From Larimichthys crocea (Eukaryota > Chordata > Actinopteri > Sciaenidae), in assembly GCF_000972845.2 (NCBI RefSeq), contig NC_040018.1, forward strand, positions 10,575,157 through 10,639,156: a DNA stretch of 64,000 nt. The letters run 5' to 3'. The translations under genes were made by a program, and so were the position numbers. Below the pieces are notes generated by a model. That model ran no database searches. It saw nothing but the letters and a program-made list of their open reading frames with translations, and had not been told where the DNA came from. This document shows, piece by piece, positions 18,938 through 30,430 of the stretch; the stretch's first letter is position 1; every line of letters starts with the position of its first letter.

Positions 18938-18957
18938 CTGTACAGTGCACTGTACAG
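18938..18957. repeat. Perfect 20-bp palindrome
   Basis: CTGTACAGTGCACTGTACAG reads identically on both strands with no spacer. Function unknown. Confidence 0.9.
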
Positions 18958-21900
18958 ACTGACAACTTCACCGCTCACCTTTTCCACTGCACTGCCTGCA
19001 TTCGCCTCCACTTTCTGCCACTCCTTCTCAACATCACACACACACACGTGCATGTCCCATCCTGCTGCTTCACCCTCGATTAGGTTAGCGTGGTATTATT
19101 GAGCTAAGGAGCTGGACTAAATCTGCGGTGGAACATGTTAACCAGGGCAGAGCTGCAGATCGGTGGTGGGGAGCACCGATGGTGGTACGAATCCAGTAAT
19201 GAAGTCATGTCGCTGGAAATCAGTGTGTCCCCAAAGGAGTGCCTTAAACACTGTCGTTTACACAGTATTGCTGTTCCAAAACTGGAACCATACTGTGTTT
19301 TTGAACAGTCTTGACAGATTTGTCTTCATTGCGGTGTCTGGAAGAGTGATGTGATGATGAATGCGATACACGTGGAAACAGTTTTGTCTTCTGTGTTCCA
19401 CATCACTATAGAGATTGTAGAGAACAGGATTTTGTGTCCTGTCCCTGCCCAACCTGAGATAAATAAAAAAAAAAATGACTGGGATTTATTGCCACTTTGA
19501 GAAGTCGCTTCATGCTGGCTACTCTTGTGCTCAAAAGCAAACGGCTAGCCGATATCAGTTTTCTTTAAGCCCTCTTGTACACGGGCCGGCCTCTTCATGT
19601 CAGGCATAAGCTATAAGATGCGACAGAGGGGGGGTGAGGGTGAGGGTGTTAGGACAGAAGGGTCGGGGTGGGGGGGGGGGGGGGTCGAGGTGGTGTGGCC
19701 TGGCTGAATCTCAATCACCAAGGCCCTTCAGCAGGGCCGGCCTTTTGATGGGCCAGCTGCAGCCATTCATCCACCCATTTACATTGAAATGCAACAACAG
19801 GAAGGGGGGAGGGGAGGACCGCGGGGAGATGGGCCTCCGCGCTTGTGCGGGTGGGATGTGAATGAAAAGCAAAGGCATACCTAAATACCAAAGAGTCCGT
19901 CAGTCGAGGCCCATGCCCCTGCTTACCAATGCACGCAGCCATACTTTGCCCCCCCTCCTCCCAGCATGCTGTGGGGCAGTATACTTAACACAAAGGATCT
20001 AAACACCCTTTTTGACCACTACCTGCATTTTCACCACTCAGCTCTTTTCTGTCTTTACAACCAGGCTGGTGGCTATAAAGAGGCTGTGATTCATCCTCTC
20101 TACTGTTACACCTATTGTTGATGCTGCTTTTTGTGCCCTGCCTCCTTCATATTTTTGCGGGTAATTGCCTTCAGACCGATGATTTACTCGCGTGAATTCT
20201 TTATCAAGGCTTATTTATGAAGCCCGTCTGGGCCGCATAGTTTTTGGGTTCTTGTTCCCGGCTCACTGTAATGGAGGTCATATTGTGCTATTGGCTGGTG
20301 GAAGAAGCCCCGTTCTGTAACTCATTAGGGGCTTCAGACACAAAGACACAAACTGTAGTTCAGACAAATGAGGCCAGTGTGTCATTTTTCCCGAGTTCAT
20401 CCAGCTTTCCAGGATAACTTGGACGTCCTCGGAGGTGTGCATGTGACATTGATTGAGAGGCGTTTTGGGGAATGTGTTAAACTCATGCTCAGACCGGCAA
20501 CATCACTGCATCATTAACCGCTGTGCTCTCATTAATTTCAATGAGACCAATGCCCGGCAGCAAAAAAAAATGGGCGGAAAACCTGATTCTGACTTTGTAA
20601 ACTTGTAACTTGTGATCATTTATTGGAGGATAAATGATCGTTGGCGTGAGGATTTTCCAGGATTATAAAATACTGCGTCTTTAATCTATTGGATCTATCA
20701 TTTCACCTGGAATTACTAGCTCATATTTCATCATCTCACCGTGATCCGTAGCAAAATTCCCACACTAACACGTTCACGTGCCGTCACCAACTAGAAGATG
20801 TCTCATCGGGAGACACACCTCTAGTAAAACGTTTGTTTTGACGTTGTCCAGAGTGACACTTTGTTCAAGCGCTCACACTAGAAGACTACCAGTAAAAATA
20901 CCAAGCGTTAGATAACAAATGGAACAAACCAGTGGAGGTCAGGAGCATGTGAGGACAGGGCACGCCAACCTTCCGATAGTAATAGTTAAGAGAGGATTAC
21001 ACGGTGTATTGGCAAGCGGTGAAGTCAAATGGTGCGATGCTCCTTTTCCTGCTTTGTTAGCGTTGGTTCACGCTGCACCGACTTCTCACCTCGTCTTTGC
21101 TGATTGCAAATGACAGAAACACTCGGCGTAGCTGAGCCGTTATGGTTACTAACTGGTGGTTTAAAAACTGCGGTTAGTGAAATCAGGTAATCGCTGAGAT
21201 GGCAAAATAAGCTTGATCTTTGTTTTGTAATGTTGGTACACATCAGCATGGCCATAATAAATGTTTTGGTTGCCTCTGACAAGCATAAGCATGAAGATTT
21301 GTCAACAAAAACATCTGTATTATTGTGTGATCATATTTACAGAGGTGGCTTCTTAAGAACGATGCTATCGTACAGGAAGTGCAGCGCTAGAGCGGCACCG
21401 ATTGATCGGCAAGCCGTCAGCTTGTTCGATCACGACCGGCCGATCAGTCTCAGATATCAGATATCCTGATTCTGTGCAGGTCGAATTTACACGCATGCTG
21501 CACCGCACGTCATGCACACAGCGACACTGACAGTAACGACTACTGTCATAGCCACACACACACACACACGCATTTTCTTGCAATCATTGATTCAGTACTG
21601 ATAACGTGCAAAAGTGCACAGTCATCATAGCATTCAATTTGTTGCTTGACGAGAAACTGCCTTGACATATGGTTTAAAGAAGATGTAAATGTTACTCTCT
21701 CTGTTGTAGCTCATTGAGTTTAGGACTGTTGGACAGAAATGGCAATTTGAGGACATCACCGGGCATTTGGAAATTTTGATGGGCAGTTTTCAATTTATTT
21801 TATGACGTCTAAAACTGTGAACCACGCTAAAAATAATCTTCTAGAATGTCCTCAGTCAGTCACAGACAAGGTGAAAACAAAACGTCTCAACTTCTTCTGC

Positions 21901-24392
21901 TGCAGGAATAGAAATTAGCTATTGTGTTTAACCAGAGCAGTCAGCGGGGAGTGGAAAATCACATCATCTTCAGTCAGCCTGCACGGGGACTTTCCCTCCT
22001 GAATATGTGGCAACACAGAGCCGCTCTTAAAGCTACAGGCCTGTATGCGTTTGGCCCTTAGTATCAAGGGCTTGTACATCCACACTGTATCCTCGTGTCA
22101 CACTGTGAAGACACTTGACTGAGGTATCTGTTTGGCCTAGAAGGAAGCAGTCTGAACGAGAAGTGGAAAATAGGAGAACAGGAAATATAGAAGACATTTT
22201 AAGTTGGCCCGGAGCTACAGATAATCTTTCCAGCATTTCGCTGTGTTTTTCTGCCAAGGCTTGGAAATAGTCACAGATCTGTGATTGGGTGACTCGAGTT
22301 AACCAGCCACTGATCTTTAAAGTTCTTTTTGATACTAGAACCTTCTTCCCTATAAATACACTGCCTTGTTTTCGTGCCCATCTGTGCGTTTTGTGAGGGT
22401 GTGTGTGTGTGGTTGCGTGTGTGCTTGTGTCACTCATACTCCCTGCAGTGGATCTTTTTATAGAAACAGCAGCCAGCAGTGTAATCTCTGGCGTGGATGT
22501 AGGACAGTCTTTTATTCCTCCTCATTACTTATGCAAAGTCAGTTTTCACCCACAATCACTGTACAGCCTCTTTGCATGTGCACTTTTCTTTAGAAAAGGG
22601 ATAGCAGTGAAAGGATCATACCCGTGTTTCTATATGTTTTTAGTACTACACATAGTGTGTCCCTTTCCTGAAGCTGAAGCTTGATGTGTCGTTTATTTAT
22701 TTTAATCTTGCCTTTTACCCATAATGTTTTTTTTTAGTTGCTTAATTGGCAAAGTTGGTCACAAATTGTGTCCGCCCTGATACAAACTGCTATTTATTAT
22801 CAGTTTATTTATTAGTGGTTAGCAGCCATGCAAGAGCTGTCAGCTCTCAGGTGTGGCACTCCTGCGACATTCTTTGGAAACTTGACTTTTCATTCGCCTC
22901 GCTGTCAAACCTGTGGCAAACTGCAGTGATACATAATTGGAGTTTCACCCATATCCTCACGCCACCTAAACAAACCGCCTGTTTTCAACATAATTGAGAT
23001 GCTCACTTGAGCGTCAGCTCATAAAGTTTGTCTTCACCTGCTGCATTTCTCTTGTCACGTGCGGCTCTCAGAGAAGAGAAGGAAACGAGATGGCTCACTC
23101 ACTCGACAGCTATTTCCACATTTTTTATATTTTTTTTACTGCTTGCCCAATCAGGCACGTAACTTGCTACATTTACTAACCTGACAGGCAATCTTGCACG
23201 TTGGTGTGGACATATGAGGCTTGAGTCAGCTCCAAAAAGTATTACATTCACGGTCTTTAGTGCCAGAAAAGTCACACTGGAAGATGGATGGCAAACTATA
23301 GTGCGTTCAAATGGCATTAATTGGTCTATATGATGGAAAAACTTTAAATATTGCTGCCATAAGCATTTCATTTCACACCATATTTGTCAGAGGTTCTGTT
23401 TTTGGTTCATACCTCATAAAGTACCTTTTTAGTATTTTGATCTGCCAAGTAGCGTCATGTGGCACTACTGCACCAGCATTTCATAAAGAAGCTTTCCTTT
23501 GCAGGCAGGAAGGGTTGAAGGGTTCAGGATTGAAACCTATTTAAAGCTCCAGCTGTTCTATTATGAATGTTTTTCCCATTTAATAATTTAATAACGCAGG
23601 GCTAAATTTGGACGTGTTGGTTGAAGGGACAATTGAGTTTTCGGTCTAACAAAATCAAATCGAGTCCTTTTTTTTTGTTCTTTGGACTTTTCTTTCGCCT
23701 GCCGGCCTTGTACACTTTTCCTGTATGTTTGTGTTGATTTATCCAGGCATGGCTATACACACACTCTCAACAGGGCTGCTTTGTACGATCACACACATGC
23801 ATGCTGTACTCATGTGCATCATATCTGTTCAGTTTCACCACATCACCCTGTGTGGCTCTTGGACAGATGAGATTGTCTGCTGAAGTCACTGATCTGCTGC
23901 TCCCTCACACACTTGGCTCCATTCTCCCTCGTGTCTTCCGTCTATCCGCCCACCGACACCTCTTGTTTACTCTCCTTCTGCTTCCACTTTTCTATCTGCC
24001 AGCCCCCCCCCCCCACAATCCTTACATCTCCGAGCCCAGCAGTAATCTCGCATACTGCATGCTCGTCTCCCCTCTCCCCTCACTCTCTGACAGTCTCCTC
24101 CCCCATCCCCACCTCTATGCAGTAGCCTTGGTTCCTCAGGAAGCACTGCTTGCAGGAAACTAAGGGCGTTGGACCTGACTGTTTGCCTTGTTTCCTCCTT
24201 TGACAAAAATCATCGTAAATTCTGTGCACGCAGACAGCATCGGTGCTTTCCTGCTCTTATTGTGCTACGCTCGCGTCTGAAGTAATGCAGGATAATTTCA
24301 TCTCCATACATGTTCAAATATAAATATGCATATTTATAGTCGGGTAGTGGTTGCCTCGTGTTAATGTGGCCAATGTGAAGGGCTGATATGAT

Positions 24393-24394
<2 letters not shown>

Positions 24395-24435
<41 letters not shown>
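24395..24435. repeat. (GT)n microsatellite
   Basis: About 20 uninterrupted GT units. Confidence 0.95.
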
Positions 24436-24439
<4 letters not shown>

Positions 24440-24741
24440 AACCATAAAGGCTAATTCAAACAATAGTAATATTTTTAAGAGCACTTGGTGCATTTTAGAT
24501 GCGTGACATTCATCCGTCTCATGAGCAGATCCCCTTCTACTGCCATGCATCAGTACGTGTCCAGCCGATGTGGAAAGGCTTCTGTTTACGTTAAACTAAC
24601 ACGCAAATGGTAGAACAATATACTACACTACACTGGTAGTGCATGGATGTGTGTGTATGTTCATGGTATACAGAATTCATTGGCAGTCAGTGTTCATAGT
24701 AGTAGCTCATGCATCCTGGATTTTTTTTATACTTTACCTCA

Positions 24742-24999
24742 CAGTGTTTCCCCCACAGGGCCTTTCTTTGGCAGGCCACCTAGATAGTATGTTTGGCGAC
24801 CCATTTTAGCTTTTTTTTTTTCTCTCGAAAAGAACGATGTCATCTGTGATCGATTAACTAGTGGACGCCCCCCCCGTGGCTCTGCCTCTCACATTATCTA
24901 GGCTCTACTAACAATCACACACGCTCTGCCAGAGCAAGAGTAAAATTCTTGCGTTAAGAAGCAGACATGATTAATATTTTCCAGGCACAGAAAACACTG
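24742..24999. mobile_element. Possible hAT-type fragment
   Basis: It starts CAGTGTTTCCC and ends with AAAACACTG, whose reverse complement is CAGTGTTTT. That is a short inverted terminus of the type seen in fish hAT elements. The flanks do not give a matching 8-bp duplication, so this may be a decayed copy or chance. Confidence 0.3.
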
Positions 25000-26576
25000 A
25001 TTTGATATGGCATTATGTGGTGTGTGTGTATATATGTGTGTAAAAATATTTCCGGTCATATCATCCACCCCTGCTGTGCCATCATACGCCACGTCAACCA
25101 CTGTGACAAGTGAGCCCGTGGGAAACACTGCAGTGGGTTTCAATATTTCGAAGCGTTGCATCCCTGCACGTAGCGTGGTTATTGCAGGTGACGGCGTCTT
25201 TTTAATGGACACGCGTATAACCCGCCTTGGCGATTTCCACACTCTGCATGCTTGCTGTAGTTTCATACTTTAATTCATGCGCTCGCCGCCACTCTGGCAT
25301 TTAGACGATGAGGACAAAATGAGAAATCTCAGAGAGGAACTCTGCGTTAGAGTGTGTGTGTCTCTGTGTGTCTCGAGCCTGTCAGACGAGAGAAAAGGGG
25401 CACTGACAGTAAAGCCCAGCAGAATGCTGGGAAGGTCTGAAATGGCTCCTCGTCAAGGTGACAGTGGCATCATGCGTGACGCACGTACGGCCGCACATGC
25501 AACAAGCCTGTGCCAAGCAGTTTCTGTTACCTATTCTGTTCCTATTAAGATATTGGCTTGCACGTCAGCTAGATTACACTACATGACGCTTACACTGTGG
25601 ATCCATACTGTCTGATAATCTTTCTTTCAGATTGTATTGGAGTATGAGATCCGGATGTAGCTGGATACACAGTTTGCTGTGTGTGTGGAGACGATGTGTG
25701 TCAGCTGGAGATATTTATTAAATGCCTACTTTTTTAACTGGCTGAGAATCGTGTGGGTGAACGGATGGCCGCAGGCAATTCAGAGCCAGCACGGTCGACT
25801 TCTTCAGTTCTGTGGTGTCGGAGCATGTGCGGGTGTTTATGTCGATAATGTACCATGTGCCGCTTACTCCTCCATTTCCAATATTCACAGAGCACCGTCT
25901 TTCCCCCTGCAACCATGGCAACAGAAAATGACAAATGGCAGAATTGTGGAGATGCTCAGGTTGTGTGTGCGAGGCTGAATGACAGAGCAGGCTTTCTTTA
26001 TGGAGAATCAAATCACAGTGTCAGTGAATAGGCGGGCCTGCCTTCACTTACTGTATAATGCCATTGTTGAAAACATTCGATATGAAATTGCAAGATGATT
26101 GAATGGAACTTTGCTACTCAAATATAATCTGCCATCCTCGACTACGTGCTGTTTTTTTGTTTTCTTGGCCCGATTTTTGTCAATTAATAACTGGAGGCTG
26201 TAGTGCCACACGCAGCTGATATGCAATGTCATGATCATGGATAGGAATGTGGTTGACACAAGACAAGACAAGGACTTCAATCATCCAGACATAAAATTGA
26301 AATCGTCACAAATTAAATGCATCCAAATCATAAGCGGCTGTTGTTCTACAATTTAACTACATGATCGTTAAAGGTGACGCGTGACATAAAATAAATACCA
26401 CGGAAATTATTCAGTTATAATCACGCGTGTGTGCGTGAGAAGGGCCGCCTGTCTGGCATGCTCCGATGTGAGGAGGTTACGTAACCTTAAACTATTAAGT
26501 AAAACAAGCAGAAAATATTTGTTGCTGCAAACTAGCAAAGTAAAATCATCCTACAACTAAAGGAATGAGTAAACGC

Positions 26577-26584
26577 ATTGTATC
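26577..26584. repeat. Left target-site duplication of the MITE
   Basis: ATTGTATC, identical to 27312-27319 on the other side of the element. Confidence 0.85.
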
Positions 26585-27311
26585 TAGGGCTGCACGATAT
26601 GGCCTGTAACCAATATCTCAATATTTTTAAGCTATATCGCGATACACGATATATATCTTGATATTTTTGTTGTTGTTGTTGTTGTTTTGTATTGTTTATT
26701 TCTAATAAATAATAATGTCATTATTACCTTGATAGCATTGTAATTGCCCAGAATCAATGTTGAACAGTAGATTTACACTTGCTGTATAAGACACACCTCT
26801 TTTTATAGCATTTTAACATTTGTCATATTTTTTTTGAATTTTTAATACATTTCATAATGTAAATATGAGCTTTAAAGCTCAATAGCTTCCAGGTCCTGTG
26901 ACCTATTGGCTCAAAATCAGTGTAGAACAGTCGATCTACACCTGCTATACGACACACACTCTTTTTATAGCATTTTAACACTTGTCATATTTTTTATGAA
27001 TTTTTAATATATTTCATAATGTACATATGAGCATTGAAGCAATTAACTCGCTCGGGCTCTTCACTTCTCTCCTCACCTGATACAAAAAGTACGCATGCGC
27101 GCAGGGGATTTTTCTGGGTGTGCGGGGCAGTGTGCTGCGTGCTGTGAGCAGCACCAGGAGTGAATGACAGGCAAAACTCCGAGAATTAAATGCATACGGC
27201 TTAAAACATTTACGTGACAAGTACTCGATGGTCTCGATATAGTCATTTCATACATCTCACGTAGAACAAGCCGCGATATATCGAGTATATTCGATATATC
27301 GCCCACCCCTA
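26585..27311. mobile_element. Non-autonomous hAT-type transposon (MITE), 727 bp, intact ends
   Basis: The ends are TAGGGCTGCACGATAT and, as reverse complement of the right end, TAGGGGTGGGCGATAT: inverted repeats of 16 bases with three mismatches. An exact 8-bp target duplication, ATTGTATC, flanks it at 26577-26584 and 27312-27319, as made by hAT transposases. Subterminal CGATATATCG-type palindromes occur near both ends. No transposase frame is present. The interior contains two diverged copies of a unit of about 128 bp (26751-26878 and 26914-27040). Confidence 0.85.
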
Positions 27312-27319
27312 ATTGTATC
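27312..27319. repeat. Right target-site duplication of the MITE
   Basis: ATTGTATC, identical to the left copy at 26577-26584. Confidence 0.85.
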
Positions 27320-29548
27320 TTTGCTCATTTTTATAGTATAACCACATTTGGTGGTCTGTTTTGTTCTGTTGTGGAGTGTGTGTGTGTTTACCAGCAAACA
27401 TTAATTAGTCATGGTTCAAAACTATACAAAGAGGTGCTTTGACCACTCACAGGTATTGAGATCCATCATTTAGGCCACTTATGCGGGAAATAAGAACGCT
27501 CTTCCACCCCGCTGTATTATTTTCCACATCACCCCGACGAGAAGAAATCGACGCGGAGCAGCAGCGATGTGCCGATCGAGAGACAGCAAGCCCCGAGGAG
27601 AAGGGCTGCTTTTCTGGAGCATCAGCCAGTGTTTATGCTGTAAAATAGGACAGCGGCATATTCTGTTGCAGGGCAGCGAGTCCACCCGCGCAGACCCACG
27701 CCTCACTGACACTGATGTGTAGGTTTATACAGAAAAATAATAGCAGAGCCTGTTTTTGACGTGCGTTTTGGACTTGACACGTACATTTAACGGCAGCAGG
27801 CGTGTGACTGCTCCGTTGTGTTTTTTTTTTTTTTTTTTTATCATTTCACTGGCTCGAGCGTGAGCGCAGAAATGATTGGTGTGTTGCTCAGTCAGATGAC
27901 TGAAAATGTATCTAAAATACATTTTCATAGTAATTTATTATGGAGGAAATAAAGAAACAAAAACATAAATTTTCAGCAACAGAACATTAGTTTTGACATT
28001 TTACACAGTAAATGATATAGACTAATTGATTAAACAGTGAAAAAATCCTGACAAATGAAAATAATTGGTAGTTGTAATGGGTGGAAGTGCTGACTTGGCT
28101 TGCCAAATACAGACCTGATTTGTCTTAACATTACAGTTTGCTCCGTTGTCGACATTAATTAAATAATACATCCAAAGCCACGCTCTTTGCTCGCCCCCCC
28201 CTCTGCACGCTCGTGTTTTGTCAATGCAGCACTTCTGGCCCTTGCTGCATTTGAAGAATTGTATTTGATAATAGAGCCGGGCGCTTCTGGCCACGGTGTT
28301 GATATCAATCATAAATATAATACCATGATATTATGATTACTGCGTGCTAAGGCTGTATGCTAAGATGCGTTTAGCACCCTGTGTTATAGAATATTGGTGC
28401 AGTGCCATTGTATTTGTTGCATATTCATTTATGAACGGGGGAAAATACTCTTAAGTCCTTAAACTCAACTTTATGAGGTTGTAAAGACAACATGCAGGAA
28501 TTCTTGCTGAAAAAGCTGTAATGTTTATAATATATAAGCACAAATCCTGTGTTGTTTTTTCACATTTTTCTACCTTTTTATTTGTATTTATACAAATCCC
28601 TGTGGCATTTCCGTGGATGTTTCACCTGCTTTTAGGCTCAGGATTCAATGAATTGATTAGTCTGAATGAAACAACGTAAACAGCACTAGTGTGAACGTTC
28701 CAACTACTATCTTGTGGTTGCTGCCCTTCATTTTCATTCCAGCCACCCCAGAGAAAACACCCTCAGTGTCGTGTGCACTGGTAATCTTTAAATTCCATGG
28801 CAAACAGACAAGCGTTGGTTGCACAGCCGAGCTGAAGATAGCTTCGGTTGCACAGGTGGTATATTGAGAACACATGCAAGCTTCAGGTTGAGGCCAGCAT
28901 TTGAAAAGACATCTTTTGAATGTGAAGATTTTTTCTTCTTCTTCTTCTTCTTTTTCCAGTCCAGAGAGCTTGTTACCTTGACAACGGCAGAAGATTCATA
29001 GCAAGTGGAGCTGAGCGAGTGAGCCGAGCTTGCCGCGGCATGGCAGTGCCGAACAAACAAGCGCTGTCGCTAACTGTGTCACGAGTGCTGCTGCTGCTGC
29101 CGCTGCCTTCTCATTGCAGCCCTCCTCCCCCTCCTTTCTCCTCACTTCTCTGCCTTCATTTAATATCAGGCTTTTATTTAGCAGATTTGTCGTTCGCCTC
29201 GTATCCACCCATCCCAGCCGTAACCCTTTTAATCTTTGTTTTCTAGTCCTTTTTTTCCTCTAACTCCCTGCTCCCTCTTTCACCCCCTCTCATCCCCGCT
29301 CTACTGCGTTTGCTTTTTATTACGTCTCATTGGCGTCTTCTGCGCCGATGTTTTATCTCGCACCAGTGTGTTTGGTCTTTAGGTAAACTGATTCGGATAG
29401 AGCTGCCAATGCCTGCTGCCTGTGTTGGTTGCTCATGCTTGAGATATGGAGGGATCAGTGTGCCGTGGTCCCTCCCTGCAGAAGCCAGGCTTTATCAATA
29501 ATGTAGATGTTTTTGAAGAGGAGAGGTGTGGTGTGCATCTCTTTTTCG

Positions 29549-29627
29549 CTCTCCTCCTCCCCCCACCTCCACCCTCACCCCCCCCCCATCTCCCCCTCCC
29601 CTCCCCCAGCTGTCTCCCACACCCCCA
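29549..29627. repeat. C-rich pyrimidine tract
   Basis: About 80 bases almost entirely of C and T with several C5-C10 runs. The - strand is G-rich with quadruplex potential. Confidence 0.85.
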
Positions 29628-30157
29628 GTGTCAGATTTCCCCTCCAGTGTTTGAGCATAGAGGAGCAGATGACTGAATCTAATTAGCGAAGATATTACAA
29701 TAAGCTCTGATACCTGATGCTTTGACATACTGCAGGGCCAAACCCAGCCTGTTATATTGAGCTGCTGTTGCTTCCTATTGTTTATTTGGTTTAGTGCTCA
29801 GACTTTATATAGGGGTGGCTTTATCACGGACAGCACTGCACTAACCGTCCCTGAGCTCTCTAGTGACAGCCCACTCCCCAGATACTATAGGCGCTTTACC
29901 CTCCATCAGGCTCACACACTCTATTTCAGATACACGATACAGTGGAACATTTGAAATATTCGAATGATGAAAAAAACACGATTGCTGTGACAGTATTATT
30001 AGCGTTGGTTTAGTTTTGCCATGTAGCCCGATTTAAGACGAATATGGACATTCAGTAAAATACAAAACAGCACGTCGTGGTCACATGTGTTTGTAAGGAC
30101 CCAGAAAAGTGTCCCGTGTGGAGCGATATAAGTGGCTATGCTTTAGGTGCTGATGAG

Positions 30158-30430
30158 CAGGGCTGCGACTAACGATTGTTTTCATTATTGATACTAATCA
30201 GTCTCTGTCTGCCCATTTCTCAATGAACTCATCAGTTGATAAAATCCTTAAAATGGAGAAAAGTGTTGAACGCTGCTTCCTGAAGCACATGGTGACATCC
30301 TCAAATGTCTTGCTTTGTCCACACCCTAGAATTTGGACGTTCTTTCTTAAAAGACGATCACCGACTATATAGACAATCGGTTTAAGAGTTGAGAAACTAA
30401 TCGATTAATTGTCTTATTGTTGCATCTCTG
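30158..30430. mobile_element. Short hAT-type MITE, 273 bp
   Basis: The left end is CAGGGCTGCGACTAACG; the reverse complement of the right end is CAGAGATGCAAC. It is flanked by CTGATGAG (30150-30157) and CTGGTGAG (30431-30438), an 8-bp duplication with one difference. Internal AATCGATTAAT-type sequence is typical of this fish repeat group. It has no coding capacity. Confidence 0.75.
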
